NCBI GenBank assembly: GCA_001949185.1 | Contig: BDGG01000007.1 | Location: forward strand, 2,104,130-2,168,129 | Source: Ramazzottius varieornatus | Taxonomy: Eukaryota; Tardigrada; Eutardigrada; Parachela; Ramazzottiidae | Direction of reading: 5' to 3' | DNA length: 64,000 bases | In this document: positions 1 to 9,999 of the stretch, piece after piece | How positions within the stretch are numbered: position 1 is the stretch's first letter | Layout: every line of letters starts with the position of its first letter | Program-made: the position numbers and the translations under genes | The notes under the pieces: generated by a model | The model's input: only the letters and a program-made list of their open reading frames with translations | What the model was told of the DNA's origin: nothing | The model's database searches: none

Positions 1-250
1 GCCAGTGGCCTTCCAACACAAAGCCTTCTTTCGACGTCATGAACGAGCACAGTCAGCGGGGGCACCTGCTCGTGCGCTTCGCTGACGTCACTTGGGCCGT
101 TTTCGTCCGACCATGGCAGCTCCTGTTGATTGATGTGTCTGGATAGTGCTGATTCATTGAAGCAGCTGGAGATTCGATACTTTTAAGTTTTCGATTCTCC
201 CCCTGGTATATTCTTGTCCACTGTCCACGATGTGATTTCACGTTCAACCA

Positions 251-679
251 ATGCCCTCGATAATGTTTTCCAAGAGAGGATACGATGAGGAGGACGGGGT
301 GCCAGTGGAACCTTCGAAAAACGATGTGGATCTGAAACCTTTAACGAAGAAGTTGAAAGGAACGCATCTGGACGAAGAAATGACCATCGACAACGGTAAC
401 AGCTATGCATCCTCTCCCTCCTACGCCTCACCTCCTCGTTTAGTCTATCCTGGATCTCCTCACGGATTAGAGTACTCACCTCCAGCCACCGTTCCCTACG
501 ACAACGCAAATGCCCCTTCGACGTCGCATCGACAAGAAAGAGTTACGCAACACGATACTGACATGGATCTGACTGATTACGATCCCGAACTGGATGAGCG
601 GACGAACCCTTTTTACTATAGCAAGAATCGTTTATTACATGAAGCTCATTTGGAGAGGATACGGCGAGGGAAAATGTGA
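251..679 (+). CDS. Small acidic, proline-rich protein of unknown function
   Basis: One uninterrupted frame of 142 residues; Met5 (position 263) is an equally good start. Residues 5-40 are highly charged with a basic KKLKG stretch that could be a nuclear localisation signal. Residues 50-90 are rich in Ser, Pro and Tyr and look disordered. The last 25 residues form a predicted amphipathic helix containing NRLLHEAHLERIRRGK. That tail loosely recalls the C-terminal helix of small VCP-cofactor proteins (FAM104/VCF type), but this is from memory and weak. Codon use is even and the frame is clean, which is why I keep it. I do not recognise the protein with confidence. It could be the last exon of a larger gene. 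Confidence 0.5.
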   Translation: MPSIMFSKRGYDEEDGVPVEPSKNDVDLKPLTKKLKGTHLDEEMTIDNGNSYASSPSYASPPRLVYPGSPHGLEYSPPATVPYDNANAPSTSHRQERVTQHDTDMDLTDYDPELDERTNPFYYSKNRLLHEAHLERIRRGKM

Positions 680-969
680 TGGCAAGAAACGTCTTTTGCT
701 TCGCTGCTTCAATCTTTTCTTTCGGTGTTCTGTGATATTTTTGCCCAGGTTGATGCTCCGCCTTTACCTCGAATCTTGACGGTTATTCTTCTGTACATTC
801 TTTTTCTGTTCTTGCATTTTTATTCTCAAGTATTTCTGCGGTCGTAGTCAATGATGGGACGGCGAGAAGGCTTGTGCCAGTTGATCAGAAATTTAAAGAT
901 ACGCGTAATTCATACTAATTCATAAACAGACCAACGTCCTAATCAATCGACAAATCAAATGGTCAGCTG

Positions 970-1080
970 ATCCGTCCCGTCTTGGGTGCCCGCTGCTCGG
1001 TCAAGCGGCGCACTGTACCCGAAAAGGACGGCTCCGCTCGTGTCACTGGGTACACACTTGATTGTGGGAAGTTGATTGCT
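970..1080. repeat. Diverged copy of hairpin repeat family
   Basis: A perfect left arm, AAGCGGCGCA, lies at 1003-1012. The right arm around 1040-1049 has lost two bases (TGTCACTGG). A GTTGATT near 1071 sits where other copies carry GTTTGCC. Judged a decayed copy from spacing and partial arm match. Confidence 0.4.
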
Positions 1081-1731
1081 GTCGTTCTCTACGTGTTCAC
1101 TTTTTACTTCACTGTTAGTCGGACTTTGTTCAGTCCAAGCATCTGACTGTTCTCTTTAGGTCTTTCGCAGTTTGCTTCCAGCCAGCAACTGAAGAATGGG
1201 TCTGGAAGAAGAAGAGTAGAAAAGCTCAAGGGAGAGTCCGGCGCCACCGGCTGATGGACCGACAGAGAGGCCCTGGAGAACCCTGAACGAGTCCGAAGTT
1301 CACAGTAGTCCTTCCACTGGATCAATGTCAGGGAATAGACAAGCAGCTGACTGAAATTGCAGGGGCCGACTTCAGAGATCTTCCCATACTCCTCGTGGAG
1401 GAGATCTTTCAGTGGACGGGACACTTCAAGTTGCTCAAGCTTCGTCGGTAAGTGGAAGCCCTCAATCCCTGGCTATACTCGTTTTCAAAGTACAGTAACA
1501 CCAAGGTATAGATACTGACAGTGTTTGCCAAGGTTGGAGAGCCTTGATCTGGCGAGAATCGGCGGCGTTTCTGATCGGCATGTGGCTCTGGACTTGTAGG
1601 GACTATTACTCTACCGGCGCAACCGTAATTTTTCGTCCATCCCACACACAGTATCATCCGGCAATAACAAAATTTGGCAGTTATCGAGAGGAGCCACCAT
1701 GGTCCTGGCGTACAGTGAGCTCAAGTGCTTG

Positions 1732-1842
1732 ATCAACGGGAGTGGCTTGGGAGACCGTCCTTCCAAGCGGCGCACGCTAACAGTCGATAACACTGAGAAG
1801 GTGCGCCGCTTATTAAATAATCTTGCCCATCTTTGTTTATCG
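1732..1842. repeat. Hairpin repeat family, single copy with compensatory arm change
   Basis: Arms AAGCGGCGCA (1765-1774) and TGCGCCGCTT (1802-1811) span exactly 47 bp with a 27-base loop. Relative to the consensus both arms changed at the same pair (T to C on the left, A to G on the right), so pairing is kept. GTTTATC follows the right arm after 23 bases, where other copies have GTTTGCC. Confidence 0.75.
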
Positions 1843-2172
1843 ACCGTCTACTTCCGTTACTGGTTATGAATAGATATTTTTACTGTTTTTCTTTGTGGAT
1901 CGATCTAGTTATCTTTGCCATTCTGTTCTGGCAAGAAGCCATAAGAGCAGCAAACGAAAGTTATTATGTACGTCAAGGAACTTATGAGAGGGAATCACAT
2001 CGGTATACATCGGCAAAGAGGCAGACTGTAACAAGAGTTAATATCATGTACAGCAGCAGCTTTTCAAGGAACCTCATACCGCCAAAGGCGGGATCATTGA
2101 GGAAAAAGTGTGATGAACACAGTCGAACCTCAGGACAGAATAAAACTTTGGTTGGGACCCCGCTTGACACGC

Positions 2173-3696
2173 TCAGTCGTATTCGGCTCCTATCGTGATG
2201 CTGATTTCATCGCCGACGATCAGCGTCTTGTGGAACCAGGTGTCCGTGTCCAGTACGACTGAAACAAACATGACCATGCAACTTCCGGCCGACACTTCCC
2301 ACCAGAAAGCAAAACTTTCCAGCAGAGAGAAGCGCGAAACAACTTACTGATATCATTCGGATGCACCGTAACGCTCAGAGGCTGACAAGTGAGATAACAC
2401 TCACGCGGGGGTTCGATCGTCCACATTTTGCTTCCTCGAATTTGAGCCTGCCACGAAGGTCGTCCCACATTATCCACCTGCGAATGTTGAGATCGATATA
2501 CACAGGTAGCATAATACCATGGGAGGTCGCCAGGTCGGCAAGTAAGAAAGTACAGTGTCGTCACCTCAAGTGGCGCACACTTCTGGCCACCAACCATGGA
2601 GCCGTGCGCCACTTGGCAACTGGGCAAGATCGCTCTTGCAAGTGGCGCAGACTTCCGACCAATCACAATGCATCAATGCGCCACTTTTAAGGACGATCTT
2701 GACGTTTTGTTTGCCCGGTCTGCCATGCCAGTTTTGCTATTGTGGGCTCAGTCCTTGCCTACATGCATGTTGGCGCCATATCCTGGTCGACCCATGAAGA
2801 TCCAGTCCAGCCGACTGCTTTGGGAACCCAGCGGAAGAAATGTTGGGCGCGAGTAATGCTGTCTGAGGACATCCGCCACCGACACGTCGCAGTTGGACCA
2901 GCCCACATACCACATCTCCTGGAAGCGTTGCGCTGACATGGTCAGAAGTTCCTTCAGGCTCCTGAATTCCGTCTGGTAGCCGAAGAACTGACAGTGCTCG
3001 TCCAGAACATCCACCGAACCGGGAAATCTCTCCAGGTACAGGTGGCGGAAAAATTCAAAGTCGAAAACTTTCGAGGCATTCCAGCCTTTCATGGCGTTCC
3101 TCACAACCACTGGTCTCGATGTGTAGGCATATTTATCCGTGAATTCTTCCACGGATATCCTGTCCACGGAATCCACCGCTTTAATATCTGCACAATCTGC
3201 AAGGAAAACCAACTTCAAGAATTTTATACTAGAATTCCGCAATTTAAAACATGGATAGAAAAAGGGCGATGAGGAGTCAAGTAGGAACGGCACCTACGGC
3301 GGATATTCATTAGGGGTGGGCACAGCACCTACATGAACATTCGACTGGTGGTCTGAATAGCTCTCCCCACCTGGGATGCGCCCTGACGGCGCACGTGCTG
3401 TCCGCGGCTTCATATCTTCCTAGTCCAAGCTGTACAATGGTCCAGGGGATAACGTGCCAGGCTGGTGTATAGCACAGGATGGCAAGGAAGACGAGAGGTG
3501 CAAGGCAAAGGAGCAGAGATGGCTTGTAGGCATCAGCTTGTGCGGATGAGTGCAGTGCCAGCAGGCGTCTCAAAGAAGGCAGCTTATCCAGATCTTTCTC
3601 CGAGAGCTTGGCCTGCTTCATCTTCTCCAGAAGCTTCTGCACTTTCCGCTCCTGTTCTTCCATAGTCCCGATCGAAGAAAATAGTAAGGACCCCAT
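2173..3696 (-). CDS. Membrane-anchored JmjC/cupin-like Fe(II) oxygenase-family protein
   Basis: Four exons by splice consensus and phase: 3696-3333, 3196-2763, 2477-2348 and 2258-2173, giving 337 residues. Residues about 15-40 are a charged coiled-coil-like helix. A hydrophobic segment about 58-78 suggests a type II membrane protein. The rest matches the JmjC/cupin_8 fold: SRPVVVRNAMKGW, then DWIFMGRPGYGANMHVD, then WQAQIRGSKMWTIEPP, then VLDTDTWFHKT. The iron ligands are visible as H-x-D in MHVD and a distal His in WFH. The H-x-D motif is created across the exon 2/3 junction (ATGCAT joined to GTGGAT), which supports the join. A CSYC pair appears at the exon 1/2 junction. By family it should be a 2-oxoglutarate-dependent hydroxylase or demethylase-like protein; the substrate is unknown. 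Intron 2 carries a dimeric hairpin repeat. Confidence 0.85.
2537..2715. repeat. Dimeric hairpin repeat inside intron 2 of the JmjC gene
   Basis: Two hairpins, 2568-2614 and 2640-2686, each with arms AAGTGGCGCA / TGCGCCACTT and each exactly 47 bp, repeat at 72-bp pitch. Outer ends are GGCAAGT (2537) and GTTTGCC (2709), an inverted pair. The whole unit sits between the splice sites of intron 2478-2762. Confidence 0.85.
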
Positions 3697-3819
3697 TCAC
3701 AAGAAAGTATAAACTTCCAAGCACACGCACGACAAGAAATCATGAGCCAGTAAAAAAAAAATAATGGACCAGGCTTTCACGGGAAGATCGTGCCGATTCG
3801 TACGTACGTGATTGATTCA

Positions 3820-4467
3820 TAGTGCTGGCAACAATACGGTATACCAATATTGTATAGAAATATATCGAATCTTTGCGATAAAATATGCGGCAGATATCGT
3901 ATCGAAAATATCGATATGAAGCTCATGTCGAATAGAGCAATAAAATATTCGGCGATATCGCCATATCGATATATTATCGATATATGGCGATATATGGATA
4001 TTTTGCTGAATGGCAAACTCGCCAGTGATTTCTCCTTTACGGAAGGTCATGGTTAATTTCCGAGACTTGATCTTGGCCATGGTGTACCGAGCACACTCCG
4101 CCCATTCGGTTCTGGTACTAGTTCTGCCCAGGTTTCCATGTGTTTGAAGTCTTGGTTATAGTCATGTCTTTGCTGCATCCGACGCTTTCGATCTCAGTGA
4201 AACTTCATGAGAAAACCGGCTTTTTGAGTTTTTGGGCTTGAACCAGTGGAATTCCGAAAAACCAAAATTCCAGAAATATCGATATATCGCTGCGATATGA
4301 TACGATATATCGCTGCGATATGATACGATATATCAAAAAAACGGTATCGAAAAAATATTGTATCGAAATGTCGATATCGAATGAATATCGAAGACTTCAA
4401 TAAAATATCCGCCGATATTGTATCGAAAAATATCGTGTCGAATTTTATCGTGTTTTTGCCAGCGCCA
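3820..4467. mobile_element. Non-autonomous hAT-type element (MITE) with ATATCG-rich core
   Basis: Ends are inverted: TAGTGCTGGCAAC on the left and, read inward from the right, TGGCGCTGGCAAAAAC. A perfect 8-bp duplication TTGATTCA flanks it at 3812-3819 and 4468-4475, which is diagnostic of the hAT superfamily. The 648-bp interior has no coding capacity. It is full of degenerate GATATCG/ATATCGAT units that make many small palindromes. Confidence 0.85.
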
Positions 4468-4475
4468 TTGATTCA

Positions 4476-6540
4476 CAGTACAGTACTGTAATGCACTTTT
4501 CTACGTTCGTAGCTTTGGATTTTGATTTTGCTGTCTTTTCCGCGTGTACCATAATTCGCACTGGCCCATAGTTTCTTGTCGTGCGTGTAGCTGTGAACGA
4601 AGCCTGCCGAGCTGGGCTCCGCTCAGGGTTTTCGACGTCACTAACAGTTCGTTCAGATCGATTCACCGACCGTAATGGTATACGGACACGCTCAATCAAA
4701 ATCGTCAATCAAGTGAGTGTTTCATTAAGGTGACGTCGAAAAACCCTGGGCGGAGCCTAGCTCGGCTAGGATTATGACCATGTACTGTGTAAGAAAGTGC
4801 ACTGGCTGGCTGCACTGACTAAAAACGGATTTACGTCTGTCCACTCTGATCTTGAAGCAAATACGACGGAAAGATAGAGGAGAGTTTGCTCCACACCCTG
4901 AGATAGACTCAGTCGGCGGAATAAAACTCTGCCGCAGTAAGCGGATGTGACGTCGAAATTCAGGTCGAAATTAGACAAAAGGTCGAAATTAGACAAAAGA
5001 ATATCGGTCCGCGGGATCCAATGTACAGTCCCAGCACTTCCACTTTGACGCGTTCCATCTGGTACTTCACTGTCAAATCAGGAACGCAAATGTCGTTTCT
5101 TCTCTTCGTTCACGTCTGCGGCTCGATGTTCTCCTCCTTCATAACGTACCGTTGGGTCGACATCCCCAGCTTGCTCCTTTCCACGGTCCATCACGTTGAT
5201 GTCCACCGGCCGTAAACTGTCATCGACTGCGGTACACGGATCTTCCTCGTAGACTTCCAGGTCTTTCTTCTCTCGAAAGGCATTGGCTACCATTGTTGGG
5301 AGTAAAATTGAGTTGTCTGGACTAAACTGTATACCGTGATGCTGAATTATTTTACTCTGGAGTGAAACCAACTGAATTTTGGAGTAAAATGAGTGCAACA
5401 CTGCACGGTGGCGCAAAATTTAGTCAGAGTACCCAAGGGACTCTGAATCGCAGACTCATCAGAGGAAGCTCGAGCTCCAGACAGCACGATCCTTTACTCA
5501 GGATGATTCCCCGATTTTTTCTGAGTTTTCTAATTTTTGATGAGTTTTCGATGAATTATGAGTCGTGATTTCAGATTTGATCAATCAGTTCTGTACTGAT
5601 CATTCGAAGATGTTGGCCTATTGATTAATACGGAATTGATAACCCTGTTACTAGTACCACTGACGGCACTGCGATGTATAATGGCAGAGACCACTTTCGG
5701 TGCCAAGAAATTTCTTTGATCTTCCGCCATAAGCTCAGGCTTGCTATAGTTTGCGCCAATTCAAGGGCTTTAGAATGCCTCAACAGCTTTCTACGATGAC
5801 TCAAGCGGTCTGTGATTTATTCTAAAGCTCCGCTGGAAGGCCAGCCTTTTGGGCGGAGCTCTCGCAATTCAGAAAGCCTACATGTAAGGGGTAGTGAGAA
5901 GCGGTACGTGAGTATCTCGATGTGAGGATGCGCCCAGAGTACTGTATTCCGTCTAAGGTTCTGCGCAGTAAGTCATCACGTCAGTGAATTATACCCCGCA
6001 AAAACTTTACTTTACATCAGACTGATTGTTTGATTGTTGCCCATCGGGTTGTCACTTATTGCTCATTGTTTTCTGAATTTTTAACCGGGAGCACATTGCT
6101 GAGCTCGTTGCCGCAATGAGCTCTAAAACTCATAGTAAATGGCTCTTGCCGCTGCTGTCAAGCTAGGAATCACCGGGTCTAGGGCTTCGAAAGGATGGGT
6201 TAGGAAGCGACGTGGAATAGTTTTGACAACAAGATTGGCCGAAAGTTCGCGCAGACGGACGAAGACAAGGTAAGAGGTCTGCTTATTACGGTGTGTGACG
6301 TCATGTTATGAAATTTGTTTGAAGTAGTGTTACTTTCTATTGCAAATACGATTAGTGACGACATCCGCGAATTAAACTGACATTCACTTTTCCTATCTGC
6401 AGATCCAGGAAGAATTCTTCCCACACAGGATTCTTGGAGCTGTCTCCCTAAATCAACCTCATCCTTACCACATCATGAACATGGACTAGACTTCTTTCAG
6501 ACTGCAGAACACGTATAAAAAGCGAAGGAAGTTAAAGTTG
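4476..6540. other. Intergenic, repeat remnants, no gene seen
   Basis: No convincing exon. The stretch includes a remnant at about 4838-4925 shared with 55357-55444 (common core around GGAAAGATAGAG and GAGATAGACT). It also includes one end of a GAGTAAAA-rich repeat at about 5280-5415 that recurs inverted at 47270. Confidence 0.4.
5280..5415 (-). repeat. End of GAGTAAAA/TTTTACTC repeat family
   Basis: Read on the minus strand this segment aligns well by eye with 47271-47400: a CAGTG(T/C)TG start, then TTTACTCC, AAATTCAGT, TTCCAGAGTAA-like and ATATACAGTTT-like blocks in the same order. The CAGTG start is hAT-like, but no target duplication was found. Confidence 0.5.
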
Positions 6541-6554
6541 TCCAGCCTCCATGA

Positions 6555-7209
6555 GATCCCGAATGCCTCACGATTTGCGCCGACGGCTTAAAATTTCCCG
6601 CTTCCATTGTGTTCAAAGGCAACAAGAAGACCGGTAAGCTGTCGCCAAAAATCCTAAACAAGGTGGTGATGCCCGAGAACGTGCGCATTTTCAGTACTCA
6701 TTCGGGGTGGTGGAATTCGGCTTTTGATCAGTTTTTGGATCAGCGAAACATTCGACGAAAGACACGATGGTGGAACCCTGATCAGCGATCGTGCGCCAGC
6801 TCATGGGAGTTTTGAAAGTCAGCTTCTACTGGTAAATCTGGGTATTGAACAGGTGTTCATTCCCGCTGGACTCACTGGTACCTATCAACCTCTCGACGTA
6901 GGTGTAAACTTCCCCTTTAAATCGCACCTGCGACGATCTTACCATGTCTGGAGGGATGATCTCACCGCTATTAGCAAGAGTGGGTACTTGAAGAAGCCGA
7001 GCCGCCAAGACCTCATCCATTTGGTTTCGGAAGCTTGGGACAAAATCACGGTTTCGACGGTAGTAAGTTCTTTTGTTTGAGCTAATATTATGCCAGAACC
7101 TTTGCACATGTTAGCTGGACAGGAAGAGGTTATGGATAGTCCTGAGCATTCGGAGACCTCTTTTGAGTGTAGTTTCAGCTCGGTGGAAGATTCATTCACA
7201 GAAGAATAA
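6555..7209 (+). pseudogene. Pogo/Tigger-type DDE transposase fragment, frameshifted
   Basis: The frame from about 6555 reads LTICADGLKFPASIVFKGN, then a stretch ending WWNSAFDQF. That is the start of the DDE_1 domain of pogo/Tigger transposases. The frame changes near 6735 and continues with LISDRAPAHGSF (second catalytic Asp region) and IPAGLTGTYQPLDVGV (third catalytic Asp region). A further break near 7075 precedes an acidic tail that ends at 7209. The N-terminal CENP-B-like DNA-binding half is missing. At least two frame breaks make it inactive. I could not place its terminal repeats. Confidence 0.75.
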
Positions 7210-9573
7210 AGCGTAACTTTATAAAAATTGATTGACGAGCCTATGATTGACGATCCAGTTATTTTTCCATACCCGGCAGGTAATATCTACGGGCCTGTCA
7301 CGTGACTGCGCAGAACCTCAGAGGGAATACAGTACTTTCTCTCGGAACTGGCGTTTTATGACATCAAGTTGTTTGGAATATTAAGCTGCACCATAGGTTC
7401 AGTTTACCGCACTTGGCCGCGGTAATTAAACTAGAACGAGTGGCTGAGAGATTTGAGGATACCACAAAAAAACACAGGAGTGTAAAAATCTGTTCAATCT
7501 ACCGATGGGTGGTACTTTTAGCCTCCCGGCCAATCCATCCAACAGTTTTTATGGATTCTCTTACGGCCATAGTTCTTAGTTCGCGAGGCGGGTCAACTTG
7601 ACCGTTTTAGAAAGTTAAAATCAGTTTTCTATCCTCCCGCTACGGGGGAGGATCAACTGATAGGATCTCTCATCCTCAGTATGTACGATCCTCCACACGG
7701 TCGTATGCGTGAATCCGTTCCGGGTAGGGAGCACGCGGCAGACCGGACAATCAGCGGTCAGCAGCCAATCAGTCGANNNNNNNNNNNNNNNNNNNNNNNN
7801 NNNNNNNNNNNNNNNNNNNNNNNNNNNNNNNNNNNNNNNNNNNNNNNNNNNNNNNNNNNNNNNNNNNNNNNNNNNNNNNNNNNNNNNNNNNNNNNNNNNN
7901 NNNNNNNNNNNNNNNNNNNNNNNNNNNNNNNNNNNNNNNNNNNNNNNNNNNNNNNNNNNNNNNNNNNNNNNNNNNNNNNNNNNNNNNNNNNNNNNNNNNN
8001 NNNNNNNNNNNNNNNNNNNNNNNNNNNNNNNNNNNNNNNNNNNNNNNNNNNNNNNNNNNNNNNNNNNNNNNNNNNNNNNNNNNNNNNNNNNNNNNNNNNN
8101 NNNNNNNNNNNNNNNNNNNNNNNNNNNNNNNNNNNNNNNNNNNNNNNNNNNNNNNNNNNNNNNNNNNNNNNNNNNNNNNNNNNNNNNNNNNNNNNNNNNN
8201 NNNNNNNNNNNNNNNNNNNNNNNNNNNNNNNNNNNNNNNNNNNNNNNNNNNNNNNNNNNNNNNNNNNNNNNNNNNNNNNNNNNNNNNNNNNNNNNNNNNN
8301 NNNNNNNNNNNNNNNNNNNNNNNNNNNNNNNNNNNNNNNNNNNNNNNNNNNNNNNNNNNNNNNNNNNNNNNNNNNNNNNNNNNNNNNNNNNNNNNNNNNN
8401 NNNNNNNNNNNNNNNNNNNNNNNNNNNNNNNNNNNNNNNNNNNNNNNNNNNNNNNNNNNNNNNNNNNNNNNNNNNNNNNNNNNNNNNNNNNNNNNNNNNN
8501 NNNNNNNNNNNNNNNNNNNNNNNNNNCTCACTACCAATCTTAGTCAGACTAGAGTGATACACGTGCAGAATGTACTAAAATTCTGATGGAAAATCACGAG
8601 GAGAGTTGGATTACGTGGGATTTCTCCACTGGGATTGGATAATGTAACTCCGCCCAAATAGAGGTAAAAACAGAAATTTCAAAAATAGAGCTAATCGCCT
8701 CATTGGTCAACATGAAAATGCATCAAGTCGAGGGCGGATCAGCTATGTGCACGGGTCGTGACATACCTGTGAGTGGTGGATTGCGAAGCTCCATCGAACC
8801 GACAAGGCAGAACACGTTTACTTAGTGAGACATTACTTCATTTACTTTAGACTTACACCATCTATTATTTGAAATTACCGGTCAACATTGGAGACAGAAC
8901 AGAGTAGGTAAGTGATTACGAGATAATTGATAACGAGAGGCGTTGTAACGTTACGAATAACTAACTAATGCTTCAGTTGATGTCGCGTCCAGCAGCTGCC
9001 CATAGCACTTGCTCTGGATTACAATGCGGTGTCTCGAAAAACACCGCACTGCCCTCATATCTATCTGGAAAAAGTTCTGCTCGATACTGAAATTAAATAT
9101 CAATTAAATTTTTTGAAATAATTGAAGCTTAAATTCTTCAAAGACACGAAGGCATTAGATGGAGGCGGTCTTGAAGAAACTCTGGTTTCAGAGCGATATC
9201 GGCAATAAATGGCATTTTCTGGAACGTGTAGCCTGAAAACAGAAGAAAGTAATATCAATGAACTGTTATAAGTAACTTCTGGATGGTTGGCGCACTTACT
9301 GCTGCGTAAGTCCCTCATAACGTGCCGCTTTTGCGTAACCAGTGCTGATTGGTTGCCCAATATGTTCAAATACTTGCCAAGTAAGGCTCCACCCATGCGC
9401 TGCTCTATGTGCATGCACTAGTGCGCATATCCTGCATCTGTTTCCCAGACACACGCATGACGTCTAGGTCACGTGCTGTAGCTGCGTATGTTGTACACGC
9501 GACTTGTGACGTCGTACGCAGCATCGGTGAGTAACAGCACTTGCATGTGCGAAAATGACAAGATTTCTGTATA
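7210..9573. other. Intergenic stretch containing a 750-base assembly gap
   Basis: Bases 7777-8526 are N. Either side shows no exon. The segment 7385-7490 resembles 57480-57590 (shared TTTGAGGATA and CACAGG blocks). A CCTGTCACGTGAC motif near 7295 matches the arms of the foldback element at 39.3-39.9 kb. Confidence 0.6.
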
Positions 9574-9999
9574 CGTTCATGTAGTGATGTTCTAATATAG
9601 TAATATTATATTAAAGTAGATGATAGTAGATGGTTTGAGCATCGACTATATTTAGTAACATTTAGTAAACAGGTTTAGGCTCCGGAACCCGATATTAATA
9701 TTTTAGTAGCTTGAAAGTAGAAGTGCGATATTTTATTATTATTAAGCTGTTCATCATCTGTAGTAAAATATATCTTACTTTCCGGTTAACGGCACCGCTG
9801 GTTCAAAAAACTGCCTGTGTGCTGGTTGCTCAATGTGCGACCACGCCCTATAAAGTGCGCCACACCATACCGATGCCTCTACAGCGGCGCAGTAGGGCAA
9901 CTGCCGTACTGCGAAATTGCGAATGAATACCGTAGAATATCATGCAGCTGCATACGGTGCGACACTTTGACCAGCCATGTTAGAGAGTGTAGGTGCAGG

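Larger units (their letters stand above)
680..2172. other. Gene-free stretch with two copies of the 47-bp hairpin repeat
   Basis: No frame here has the look of a real exon. The stretch holds two members of the dispersed hairpin family described below: a diverged one with its left arm at 1003 and a clean one at 1765-1811. Confidence 0.5.

Noticed and set aside
5406-5452. GGTGGCGCA at 5407 as a hairpin arm
   Set aside because: Right arm absent at the fixed distance; the sequence belongs to the GAGTAAAA repeat end.
7621-8586. Long open frames across 7.6-8.6 kb on both strands
   Set aside because: They exist only because the 750 N bases contain no stop codons.
9817-9999. N-terminal extension of the hAT transposase
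   Set aside because: No conserved content before the ATG at 10000, and an acceptor-like GTGCAG precedes that ATG.
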